A stretch of 64,000 nucleotides of DNA from Pythium myriotylum. Lineage: Eukaryota > Oomycota > Peronosporomycetes > Pythiales > Pythiaceae. Below, piece after piece: positions 10,383 through 19,497 of this stretch; the stretch's first letter is position 1, and each line of letters begins with the position of its first letter. Location: contig JALJCQ010000009.1 of the NCBI GenBank assembly GCA_023091665.1, positions 1,178,001 to 1,242,000 of the forward strand, in the 5' to 3' direction. The position numbers were made by a program, and so were the translations under genes. The notes below the pieces were generated by a model. The model was not told the DNA's origin. It saw nothing but the letters and a program-made list of their open reading frames with translations, and searched no databases.

Positions 10383-11273
10383 ATGACGGACGTCCAGCCG
10401 CCGATGGCGCCGCCGGCGACGCGCAAGCGCAAGGCCGAGCGCATCCAGGAGCGGCAGAAGCAGCAGCCGCTCAGCGAGCACGAGCTCGATCTCTTCCTCG
10501 CGGCTCCGGCGGTCGCTGAGGACGCCGTGGAGGCTGCGGAAGCGGAGTATCAGAAGGCGACTCAGCCCCGCGCTGTCGTGAGCTGCTCGTCGCCAGGTAG
10601 CGAGCTGCTGCCCGGCATGGTGCTTCTGAAGGACTTCCTGTCTCCAGCGCACCAGCAGCGACTCGTGGATGAGTCGCGAGCCATGGGCCTCGCGGAAGGA
10701 GGCTTCTACAAGCCCACGTACGCTAGCGGCGCCAAGTGCCGACTGCACCAGATGTGCGTCGGCCGCCACTGGAACGTCGTCACGGAGCAGTACGAGCAGG
10801 TGCGCAGCAACCACGACCACGCGCCCGTGCCGCCGCTTCCGGAGTTCTGGAGAGAGCTCGCGGTCCAGAGTCTCGAGGCCGCAGTCGCTGCCGACGAGCA
10901 AGTGCTGGGCACGTGCAAGAGCATGGTGCCCGACATTTGCGTCGTCAACTACTACAAGAAGGCCGGCCGCAACGGCATGCACATCGACAAGGACGAGAGC
11001 GAGGAGGCCATGGAGATGGGCTCGCCGGTCGTCTCCTTCTCCATCGGCAGCGCGGCCGAGTTCGCGTTCAGCGACCACTACCCAGAGGCCTCGGAGGGCG
11101 TGCCGGTCGTCAAGCTCGAGTCGGGCGACGTCCTCGTCTTCGGAGGACCATCTCGCAAGGTCGTCCACGCCCTCACGCGCGTCTACGCCAACACGCAGCC
11201 TGCGTGGCTGCGGATGCGGTCCGGCCGCCTCAACCTCACCTTCCGCGAGTACAAACCCCAAGACGTCGAATAA
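10383..11273 (+). CDS. AlkB-family 2-oxoglutarate/Fe(II) dioxygenase
   Basis: This intronless ORF encodes 296 aa. The first ~75 residues are charged and probably disordered. The double-stranded beta-helix core shows the iron ligands HID (His200, Asp202 in NYYKKAGRNGMHIDKDE) and the distal His near 261 in SRKVVHALTRV. The 2-oxoglutarate-binding arginines follow in RSGRLNLTFRE. The strand SGDVLVFGGPSRK is typical of the bacterial AlkB/ALKBH1-like group. Family members demethylate N1-methyladenine or N3-methylcytosine, or act on tRNA or DNA adenine modifications; the substrate cannot be fixed from sequence. A bipartite basic cluster (ATRKRKAERIQERQKQ) near the N-terminus could be a nuclear signal. 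Confidence 0.87.
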   Translation: MTDVQPPMAPPATRKRKAERIQERQKQQPLSEHELDLFLAAPAVAEDAVEAAEAEYQKATQPRAVVSCSSPGSELLPGMVLLKDFLSPAHQQRLVDESRAMGLAEGGFYKPTYASGAKCRLHQMCVGRHWNVVTEQYEQVRSNHDHAPVPPLPEFWRELAVQSLEAAVAADEQVLGTCKSMVPDICVVNYYKKAGRNGMHIDKDESEEAMEMGSPVVSFSIGSAAEFAFSDHYPEASEGVPVVKLESGDVLVFGGPSRKVVHALTRVYANTQPAWLRMRSGRLNLTFREYKPQDVE

Positions 11274-11565
11274 CAAAACTGTGCTCCACTCTACTTAGTG
11301 TCCTCCTCAGCTTGGTCTGCTCGTGCTCGAGGGCGCCACGGGAGGGCAGCTCGAAAACACGCTTGGCTAGCGCCTACGATCGGCGCATACGTGTTCCTCC
11401 GCGGTGGCGCCAGCGGCGTCTTGTGCATTCTAGCGTTGTCGTCAACTCCTTCTCGCTAACATCCTACCGTCGTCACACTAAACACGAACGGACTCGCCGA
11501 GGCAGTATCTCAGTTCGTTCTCCATAATACCAATAGCTCACAATTTCGTCGATGATCGTTTCTTT

Positions 11566-12932
11566 TCACAACTCGTACGAGCCGCGCGAAGACTCGTCTT
11601 CGTAGTCGGGGAATTCCTTCTCCATATCACTGCTGCCGCTCAGCACGCTCGACTGGTCAATGTCCACGGACGTGCCGGGCATGTCGTAGCTGTTGCGGCT
11701 CATGAACGACGAGTTGTTGTCTGCGGGCAGCGAGATCTCCGGCGGCACAGACGAGCCGAAGCCTTCCACGTCGTTCTCCTTGGGCTCCATGGCGCTCATC
11801 CACAGGTTCGAGTCGTTCATGCCGTCGTTCGTGCGGTTCGTGTTGGTGCGGTCATCGTACACGGGCTGGTTCGGCGGGTACATCGAGTCCGGGGATGTCA
11901 CCGGGTCGTAGAACTGTGTGTACGAGACGCCGGCCGCGTCGGCGCTTGCGTTCGGCGTGTTGGTGTCCATGAGGATCGCGGCGCCCACGCCAGCACCGGC
12001 ACCGACGGCGGCCGCGCCGCCGAGCGTTGCGATGTTGTTGGCAGAAGTGTTTTTCCGCTGCGAGTTGCTGAGCCCGTTGTTCTGCTGGCCGTAGCCGCCC
12101 GCAGCCCCGTTGTAGCCCTTGTCCATGGAGAGCTCGAAGGGCGAGAGCGGGTCGTCGTCCTCCTCGCGGCGCTTGCGTGCGAGCACGACGGCGATGACGG
12201 CCAGCACACCCACACCGACGACGATGCCGCCGACGATGGCGATGATGGTGCCCGTGCTCATCTTGGAGTCCTTGGACGTGCTCGAGCTCGTCTCTTTCTT
12301 GGCGCCGCCGCTGCTGCTGCTGGTCGTCTTGTCAGTGTTCGCACCATCCACTGAACTCGTCGCTAATCAGATCCATGACACGCCAAAGTCAGAAACACTC
12401 CATACACGACATCGAAAGAAGCCCACGTACTCGTCGAGGGGCTCTTACTGCCATCCGAGCTGCCCGAGCCCGACTTGGTCGGCTTGACCGTGGCCGGCGC
12501 GGCGGTCGTGGCCTCTGGCGCCTTGGTGGTGGCCTCCGGCGCCTTGGTGGTCGTCTCGGGGGTCTTGGTGGTCGACGTCGGCGCGGTCGTCGCCGGGGGC
12601 GCCGTCGTGGCCGGCGGCTCCGTGGTCGTGGGCGGCGGCGAGGTCGTCACGGGCGGCGCCGTGGTCGTGGGCACGGGCGCGGGCGTCGTGGTGGCCGGCG
12701 GCGCCGTGGTCGTGGGCACGGGCGCCGGCGTCGTGGTGGCCGGCGGCGCCGTGGTCGTCGTGCCCGAGTTGCTGCCGGTCTGCAGCGCGCGTCGCAGATA
12801 CGTCGTCGGCGCGTCGTCGGCGTCGTCGAAGAACTCGGCGCCGGCGTCGAAGGCGCGCGGGAAGGGCTCGAGCTGCGCCGAGGCGACGCCGAGCGCCGCG
12901 GCGACGAGCGCGGCGAGCGGCAGGCACTTCAT
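11566..12932 (-). CDS. Secreted mucin-like, single-pass membrane protein (unknown function)
   Basis: Exons 12932-12431 and 12362-11566 give 432 aa. The ATG at 12932 opens a signal peptide (MKCLPLAALVAAALGVASAQ). Residues ~55-165 are almost wholly Thr, Pro and Ala, including two copies of a 15-aa unit TTTAPPATTTPAPVP, a typical heavily O-glycosylated stalk. A Ser/Lys-rich linker precedes a membrane helix (GTIIAIVGGIVVGVGVLAVIAVVLA), followed by the basic stop-transfer RKRREE. The ~190-aa cytosolic tail is Asn/Ser/Asp-rich and ends EDESSRGSYEL. The intron (68 nt) joins SPST to TTSSVDGANTDK. The layout resembles cell-surface mucin-like sensors or adhesins of oomycetes, but I recognise no named family. 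The antisense ORF in this GC-rich repeat is a shadow. Confidence 0.8.
12658..12747. repeat. Tandem 45-bp repeat, two copies, inside the mucin-like stalk
   Basis: Copies at 12658-12702 and 12703-12747 differ by a single base (gcgcggg versus gcgccgg). Each encodes one PPATTTPAPVPTTTA-type unit on the minus strand. Flanking sequence carries more degenerate versions. Such near-identical units tend to change copy number between strains. Confidence 0.85.
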
Positions 12933-13934
12933 GGTGATAGACGGAGGTCGTAAGGAACGGGACCGCCTCCGAATGAAAAATACCGGCGGCGGACGGATCC
13001 AGAGAAGGCGAAAATGCTGGAGGGGGAGGGGGAAGGCCGTCACCTGTGGAAACGTTACCTATGGGGGGAGGGCGCGCTTGCCCATCCACCTAACCCGCGT
13101 CGCGTTGTGGGCCGAACGGACGGGGGATTCTGACTGGTGCAAATGTCTGCACCATCTGCCTCGGCGCATCAGTGACTCGCGGCACATGGAGCAGGCCTTG
13201 ATGACGGCGAGTCCACGTGACACGGTGGTGGTGGTCGGGCGTCGGCTTTTCGCAGTGACACGAGGTAGAGAGAAGCATGGAAGACTGACTGTCCTGTTGA
13301 TGAATGGTCGCTGCTCGTCTCATCGTCCCTCTTCTGTCAAGCGGTTTTGACGCGGTTACGAGCGAACACTTCTGTGGAATAGAGTAAATGTACCCATCAG
13401 TAACCTCGCGCGAGCGTCCCACTCTGGTCGCTGGCGCCAGGGCTTCCGTAATTTACGGAAGCCTTGACTCACCACCGCAATCGACTGTGCTCGCCTCTGT
13501 GTTCCAACTTCCCCGGACCCATTTCTGATGGTTGCAGCAAGCCATGTCGCAGTGCCGTCCAGAGTTCCGTAATCACCTGGACGCCGAACGCCGCCTTCTC
13601 TGGAAATCCAGCGTCCGGAGTCCGGTCCGTCCGCAATCCTGACGAGCCAGCGCGTAAATTTCCGCGTCCCCACGACAGAGATGGAGCGTTGTGGCGTCGC
13701 CACCGAGTGAGATGCGCCGGGGGGGAGAGAGTCCCCTCTTCCTGCAACCTTGTGCACCGTTCGATTCGGTACCTTCTTGCAACCTTCTCACACGTCGCAG
13801 TTTCCCTTCCTCCCTCTATTAGAGCTGACCACGGTAGCTGCTCAGTTTGCGCAACATGGATCTCCTCCACGCGAAAATGCTCATGCGGCGACTCGCGCTC
13901 TGCCTGGGCTCGGCGCGGCGGCTCACTCGCTGAC
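12933..13934. promoter_or_regulatory. About 1-kb divergent intergenic region with palindromes
   Basis: It separates the mucin-like gene (-) from the threonine dehydratase-like gene (+). The frame of the latter is open upstream from 13464, but nothing there looks like protein. The notable structure is a pair of adjacent perfect palindromes at 13431-13463, described separately. Otherwise I see no gene. Confidence 0.5.
13431..13463. promoter_or_regulatory. Two abutting perfect palindromes (possible regulator-binding site)
   Basis: Bases 13431-13440 read ctggcgccag, a perfect 10-bp palindrome. Immediately after, 13441-13463 has 11-bp arms (ggcttccgtaa and its exact complement ttacggaagcc) around one central T. 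They lie about 470 bp upstream of the threonine dehydratase-like ATG. Binding function is inferred only. Confidence 0.45.
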
Positions 13935-15752
13935 ATGGCGCTCTGGAGCAGACGCTTCGGATCGCTCTCGTCGCCCGCCAAGCGCGCGGCGCCGCTCGCC
14001 TGGGTGCGTCCGGGCGCCCACGACTACCTGCGCGACGTGCTCGAGAGCCGCGTCTACGACGTGGCCGTGCAGACGCCGCTCGTGCCGGCGCCCGCGCTCT
14101 CCAAGACGCTGCCTCGCGGCTGCAGCCTCTTCCTCAAGCGCGAAGACCTCCAGCCGACTTTCTCCTTCAGTCTGCGCGGCGCCCACAACAAGATCGCCAA
14201 CCTCACGCCGCTGCAGAAGCAGAACGGCATCGTGGCCTGCGCCGCCGGCAACCACCTCCAGGTACTTTACAGGCGACGCAACCAAGTCACCGGACGAGAG
14301 ACAAACAGCCTGACGCTTGTTGCTTTAGGGAGTCGCGTACTCGGCCAACAAGCTCGGCATCGACGCCGTCGTCGTCACGCCGCTGGGCACTGCGCAGCGA
14401 AAGCTCTCGGGACTCGTGGGCGACGGCTCCCACGTGCGCGTCATCGAGCACGGGACTGACTTCGAAGCGTCGCTTGTATGTCCGCGATTCTCATTCGCTG
14501 TATCCCATGATTTCTCATCGACGACTGTGTTCTGATCAGAAAGAAGCCTACCGCATTGCTCAGGAGCAAGGTCGCGCGTTCATCCATCCGTTTGACGACC
14601 CGCTCGTGATCGCTGGCAATGGCACCGTGGGCATGGAGATCCTCAAGGACACGGCCGGCCACTTGCCTGACGCGATCTTCATGCCAGTGGGTGGCAGCGG
14701 TCTTATCTCAGGCGTCGCCGCCTACGTCAAGGAGGTCGCGCCGTCCGTGCGCATCATCGGCGTCGAGCCCGAGGGTGCCAACCTGCTTCAGGAGTCACAA
14801 CGCGCCGGTGAGCGCGTGAGCTTCTCGGTCGTGAACCGCTTCACGGATGACGTCGGCGTGCGCGCCGTGGGCGAAGAGAACTACCGGCTCTGTAAGGACC
14901 TCGTGGACGACGTCGTCCAGGTTTCGACCGACGAGATCTGCTCGGCTATCAAGGACGTTTTCGGCGACACGCGCTCGCTCATGGAGCCGCTCGGCGCCAT
15001 CAGCGTCGCCGGCGTTAAGAAGTACGCCAAGCTCCACGGGCTCGCCGACCAAAAGTACGTGGCGGTGCTGGCGGCGGCCAACATGGACTTCGACCGCCTG
15101 CGCTTCGTGTCGGAACGCTCGGACGATCGCGAGCGGTTCATGTCGGTCAAGATCCCGGAGAGCAAGGGGTCGTTCCAGCGCCTGTACAACGTCATTTGTA
15201 AGTGGCCAGCTCCTGAGCAGTGCTTTGATGCCTGTGGTTGCTGACTGTGCACTTTGTATAGATCCTCGCAATGTGACCGAGTTCACCTACCGCATGAACT
15301 CGCAGCGCGACGCTGTGGCCCAGATCTGCATGAGCGTCCAGACCAAGTCCGAGGAAGAGTTCGACGACGTCGTCGCGACCATCAACAGCCAGGAAGGCAT
15401 GCAGGCGACCGACCTCTCGACCAACGAGCTCGCCAAGTCGCACCTCCGTCACCTCGCAGGCGGACGCGCAGAGAACGTCCCGCACGAGCGGCTCTTCCGA
15501 CTCGAGTTCCCTGAACGCCCCGGAGCGCTCAAGGACTTTCTGGACACGTTGGGCGACGCGTCTCGCGGTGCAGCCCAGTGGAACGTGAGTCTCTTCCACT
15601 ACCGCAACCACGGCGCCGACATCGGCCGCGTGCTCGTCGCGTTCCAGGTCAAGCCGAGCGAGAACGAGGCCTTCGCCCAGTTCCTGCAGCAAGTGGGCTT
15701 CCGGTTCGTGGAGGAAACGACCAACCCTGCGTACACGCAATTCCTATTGTAA
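13935..15752 (+). CDS. Threonine dehydratase-like protein with ACT-type domains; PLP lysine replaced by serine
   Basis: Exons 13935-14261, 14329-14475, 14540-15197 and 15262-15752 give 540 aa. A short, possibly organelle-targeting leader (MALWSRRFGSLSSPAKRAA) precedes the fold-type II PLP domain: PLVPAPALS, FLKREDLQPTFSF, AAGNHLQGVAYSANKLG, PVGGSGLISGVAAYVK and GDTRSLMEPLGAISVAG. Two C-terminal ACT-like regulatory repeats follow, starting near YPRNVTEFTYR and RLFRLEFPERPGALKDF. Biosynthetic threonine dehydratase (IlvA) makes 2-oxobutanoate for isoleucine. Here the Schiff-base lysine of the usual SFKLRGAY is Ser79 (codon AGT at 14169-14171, giving SFSLRGAH), and the phosphate loop GGGGL reads GGSGL. 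The gene is otherwise intact, so it may be a regulatory pseudoenzyme; the family call is firm, activity is doubtful. Confidence 0.9.
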
Positions 15753-15775
15753 ATTCCCAGCAACTCGTTTACAGC

Positions 15776-16918
15776 TCACGTCTTGATCGCTTTAGGTTTG
15801 TCGGCTTTCTTGCGTGCGCTCTCACGGTACCGATTGAGCTCCTCGAGCTTGCGCTGCCTCGCACGGTCGACGTTGGGCTCGGGGAACTCGTTCTTTAACG
15901 CTTGCTCGGCTCCGCCATCCTCATCCCAGCCGTCGGTGACGAACCCTGAGGCCGGAAAGACCTTTCCGACGTACTTCTTCCAGGGCTTGGCCTTGGCGTC
16001 CACGTCGCTGGCTGGTGTGCCCAGCAGATCCTCTTTGCGACAGCCGTCGGGCAGTCCGATCTCGTTGAACGAATCGCTGCCGGCGGGCACGAACACTGGC
16101 TTGGAGACCGAGTCCACGTCTTTCTTGGAGCCTTTGAGGTTGGCTGACGTGCCGAAGATGTAGCTCTTGAGTACGCCCCGCATCTGCGTGATCAGTGGCT
16201 TCTCCTTGGCGCTGGTGAGCAGCAGCGTGGCACCGTATAGGTGCGCGAAGAACCGCAGTGCCTGTTGTAGTGGCTTGCGTCGTGCGCTGTCTTCCTTCGC
16301 GAACGCGTCGTACTTGGCGGCAAGGATCAAGATGGGGATCGCGATGGGCGTGACATCGTCCTTGTCATCGTGGTCCTTCCCATAGCGATCGAGCGCCTGC
16401 TTCTTGAGCCTGTCGACTGTCGCCTTGTCCACTGGGTTCTTCTCCTTGGTCTTGAGCACATCGCCAACTATTTTGTGGACTGTCGTGAGCCACTTGATGA
16501 GATGCGGCAGCGCGTCTCCGGGGTTCGAGAGGTCCACGACCACGACGCAGGCGCCCTGGAGGATGCGTTCCGAGGCCAGGGGCACGCGCATCATCTCAGG
16601 CACGCATCGCGCCGAAGCGAGCTCCCAGATATGAGCCACAGCACCGTTCTGCCTCACGAACAAGTACTCGAGTCCCGTCGTGGGCTTGACGTCGTCGCCT
16701 CCTTTGTCTTCGCCGCGGTGGATGTAGGCCGTGCAGAGCGACGTCTTGCCTGCGCTCTTGGAGCCGACGATCAGCGTGAACGTGTCGCGTTCTTCGGCCG
16801 CTGGCGTTGGCACGAGCGTCTGATCCATCGTTGCCTCTGGTTTCTTGGCCGGCGGCTCCATGGACGAGACGAGCATCCAGATGTCCTTGGTCGCTTGGCT
16901 CTTGGTCTTGGCCTCCAT
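15776..16918 (-). CDS. DYNC2LI1: Cytoplasmic dynein 2 light intermediate chain (retrograde IFT)
   Basis: This single-exon gene encodes 380 aa from ATG 16918 (the frame begins three bases earlier with GTG). The Ras-like domain has a P-loop GSKSAGKTSL, then KPTTGLEYLFVR and AHIWELASA, close to the KPTxALEYxF and WELG strings of DYNC2LI1. VVVVDLSNPGDALP and IPILILAAKYDAF follow. The C-terminal ~90 aa are charged (ELNRYRESARKKADKPKA). The protein is the dynein-2 light intermediate chain that stabilises the motor for retrograde intraflagellar transport, which implies a flagellated stage such as zoospores. Its stop lies only 23 bp from the stop of the convergent threonine dehydratase-like gene. Assignment to dynein-2 rather than dynein-1 LIC rests on length and these strings. 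Confidence 0.82.
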   Translation of the reverse strand: MEAKTKSQATKDIWMLVSSMEPPAKKPEATMDQTLVPTPAAEERDTFTLIVGSKSAGKTSLCTAYIHRGEDKGGDDVKPTTGLEYLFVRQNGAVAHIWELASARCVPEMMRVPLASERILQGACVVVVDLSNPGDALPHLIKWLTTVHKIVGDVLKTKEKNPVDKATVDRLKKQALDRYGKDHDDKDDVTPIAIPILILAAKYDAFAKEDSARRKPLQQALRFFAHLYGATLLLTSAKEKPLITQMRGVLKSYIFGTSANLKGSKKDVDSVSKPVFVPAGSDSFNEIGLPDGCRKEDLLGTPASDVDAKAKPWKKYVGKVFPASGFVTDGWDEDGGAEQALKNEFPEPNVDRARQRKLEELNRYRESARKKADKPKAIKT

Positions 16919-17070
16919 CACGTCAGCTGAAGAGTTGCAGTGAGATCTGAATGCGTCGTTTCGTCAGATCCGATCGGTCTTCTTGGTCGTAGAGCGTCGT
17001 ATTCGAGAGACATGCTATCAATGGATCCTCACGTCTACGTGTATTTACCTGCCGTCCGCATTCCTAGCCT

Positions 17071-18049
17071 TTAGAAAAACTTGATGTAAATAACCAGCAG
17101 CACGAACAGCGCGACGGCTGCGATGGGCGCATACTGCCGGTAGATGGCCTGCATGCGGAGCTTCTTGGCGCCCCACTTGAGCTCTTTGGAGCGGTCCGCA
17201 ATGCTCGACGAGATGCGCCCGACGTCTAGCAACCCACAATGGGCCTCATCAGTTCCAACTAATCCAAAACCAAAACGAGAAACCTCTTGAGCAGCTACGT
17301 ACGCTCGACGCGCTCGCCGCGGTTGAGCACTTCCTGGATGTTCTTGCGCATGATGTTGTGGATGTCGGCGAGATCGTCGTTGAGCCGGTGCATGTTCTGC
17401 GACGAGTTGGGGTCCGTGTACTCCTTGCGCTTCTTCTGGATGAACTTGTCGAACTTGATGAACGCGTACGGACGCGCGACGGTCGTGACCACGTCGCGCC
17501 AGTTGCCGCCGTAGTCGCGCTCGAGCTCGTCCACGAAGCCGGCGTGGATCTCGTCCAAGTACAGGAACGCCAGGCGCTTGGGGAAGCTGCGGTCCGAGAG
17601 CGTGAGGTAGCACACGCCTTCCTGTATTAAATAGCTGCGGGCACATCGCTTCGTCAGCAGGCCAGAGAGAGAGAGAAAGACCGACAGAGACAGAGAGAGC
17701 GACGCACTGGAACGTGTAGGGTCCCGACTCGATGCTGCACTTGGTGGGCGAGCGCATGTCGAGGCGCTTCATGATCTGCTTGCCCTGTACACGCCAACGA
17801 CAGACGCGCTGCTCAGCGGCGCATCGCATCCATCGACAGAAGAGCGCGAACCTGCTGCTTGAAGGTGTCGAGGTTGCCGGACGAGTCGCCGATCGACTCC
17901 ATGGACGCGACCTGCGTCCAAAAGCGATTGCCGCGCCGTCAGACGTCGGTTCGGAGTGCAACCGCCGCGAGCGCGAGCGCCAGAGAGAGCTCTGTACGTA
18001 CGAGCAGCATGCCGTCGGAGACGCGCGCCACGAACGTGATGATCGGCAT
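17071..18049 (-). CDS. SEC22: ER-Golgi R-SNARE Sec22
   Basis: Five exons: 18049-18002, 17911-17852, 17784-17708, 17634-17303 and 17225-17071, giving 223 aa. The longin domain starts MPIITFVARVSDGMLL and continues through GPYTFHYLIQEGVCYLTL (made by splicing exon 3 to 4), FPKRLAFLYLDEIH and ARPYAFIKFDKFIQK. The SNARE helix ADIHNIMRKNIQEVLNRGE carries the ionic-layer Arg, then SKELKWGAKKLRMQAIYRQY leads into a C-terminal anchor (IAAVALFVLLVIYIKFF). Sec22 acts in ER-Golgi transport with syntaxin 5/18-type partners. All introns are GT-AG, 67-90 nt; the first two exons are only 16 and 20 codons, and every join keeps frame and family sequence. Confidence 0.92.
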
Positions 18050-18292
18050 CGCAAGTCGGTCTCTCTCTCTTTCTCAAGGGGGGTCGCGTCAATTGCTATT
18101 CTCCTGCTTCAAAACACGCGTCCGCGGTTTGCGGAATTACTTCCCATAGCCACAATCCTTACCAATATACTCCCCAACTCACCCTAAATACTCAAATATA
18201 GTCACATCAAATTACTTTTATCACCATTCTCACCCCATCATCCACCACCTCCATCAGCCCATTCCTTCCGTCCAATATTGCCCTCGCCAATA

Positions 18293-19375
18293 ATGGCCTC
18301 GTCGCCGCTCTACTCGCGCGCGCACGTGGACCGCTGCGCGTTCGCCGCGTGGTTCCCGGCGCTCGCGCACGTCTCCGTCAAGAGCCGGATCGTCGAGCTG
18401 CCGCCGGCCTTCGTCGCGCTGCTGCTCGCCGACGGCGTCAAGCTCTCGACCATGCGCCGCCGCGTCGAGCGCGAGGGCGACGCCGTCGCGGCGCAGCTCG
18501 AGCTCGAGCGCGGTGTGCGCGCGCAGGTCGAGGCCGCGCTGGCCGCGCTCGGCGGCGCCGCGTTCCCCAAGCTCAACTGGAGCAGTCCGCGCGACGCGTC
18601 GTGGATGCTCGGCTCGCTCAAGTGCGTCAACTACGAGGACGTCTTCCTGCTGCTCAAGGCCTCCGACTTTGTCGTCCACGACCTCACGCAGCCGTACGCC
18701 GGCTGCTGCGAGCCGCAGTTCCGCGACGCGAAACCCGAGCGCGTGACGCTCGTGCTGCGCAAGTGGTGCAACTTCTTCGACTCGATGCACTTTCGCTGCT
18801 TCGTCGTGGGCCACGCGCTCGTGGGCGTCTCGCAGCGCCACTGCGACGAGTTCTACGACTTCCTCGTGGACCAGCAGGACCACCTTTGCGAGCTCATCTA
18901 CCGCTTCTTCCACGCGCACGTGCGAGACGGCTTCCCGGAGCCCGACTTTATCTTTGACGTGTACGTGGACAAGCAGCACCGCGTCTTCCTCGTCGACATC
19001 AACGTCTTCGGTGGCGTCACGGACCCGCTGCTCTTCACGTGGGAAGAGCTGCTCGCCATGCGAGACGAGCTGCGAAGGAAACGAGCGCTGCGTGGGGACG
19101 GGGACGAGACCGACGCGGATGATGACGACGAGCAGGCCGTTGACTTCCGCATTGTCGAGTCGTCCAAGGGCATCCGGCCCAACCCGCTCAGTAGCTACCG
19201 CGCGCCGACGGACTTTGTCGACCATCTTGCGGAGGCCGGGGGCTTCGATGCTTTCATTGATCAAGTGCGGAAAGACAACGCGGGCTTGAGTAGCGATGAT
19301 GATGACGACGACGACGAGGAGGAGGGCGACGACGACGACATGAGATGGGGTAGCGACAATGACGACTATGACTGA
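18293..19375 (+). CDS. CDC123: Cdc123/D123, eIF2 assembly chaperone
   Basis: This intronless gene encodes 361 aa from ATG 18293 (an in-frame TTG lies upstream). Landmarks of the ATP-grasp D123 family are PKLNWSSPRDASWM, CVNYEDVFLLLKASDFVVHD, LVLRKWCNFFDSMHFRCFV, the Mg/ATP region VYVDKQHRVFLVDINVFGG and TDPLLFTWEEL. Cdc123 binds eIF2 gamma and promotes eIF2 heterotrimer assembly, so it controls translation initiation and cell-cycle entry. Residues ~335-361 are a run of Asp and Glu (19295-19345), as in the acidic tails of other family members. The gene diverges from SEC22 with 243 bp between start codons, a pyrimidine- and A-rich stretch. Confidence 0.95.
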   Translation: MASSPLYSRAHVDRCAFAAWFPALAHVSVKSRIVELPPAFVALLLADGVKLSTMRRRVEREGDAVAAQLELERGVRAQVEAALAALGGAAFPKLNWSSPRDASWMLGSLKCVNYEDVFLLLKASDFVVHDLTQPYAGCCEPQFRDAKPERVTLVLRKWCNFFDSMHFRCFVVGHALVGVSQRHCDEFYDFLVDQQDHLCELIYRFFHAHVRDGFPEPDFIFDVYVDKQHRVFLVDINVFGGVTDPLLFTWEELLAMRDELRRKRALRGDGDETDADDDDEQAVDFRIVESSKGIRPNPLSSYRAPTDFVDHLAEAGGFDAFIDQVRKDNAGLSSDDDDDDDEEEGDDDDMRWGSDNDDYD

Positions 19376-19497
19376 GTTCCCTTTGCACTTGTGCCTACAA
19401 ATCAAATAGACTTCTGATATCTCGAACTGGAGCACGCGAAAACCAAAAATGCATGTTATGTAGAACAACAGCCTATGTGATCTGACTAACCCGCGTT

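Noticed and set aside
12375..13350. Plus-strand ORFs rich in Arg/Gly or Val/Gly over the mucin-like gene
   Set aside because: They are shadows of the Thr/Pro repeat. The minus strand has a signal peptide, a membrane helix and a good splice.
13740..13790. tRNA T-arm-like string (ccgttcgattcgg)
   Set aside because: No matching acceptor, D or anticodon stems could be built around it in either direction.
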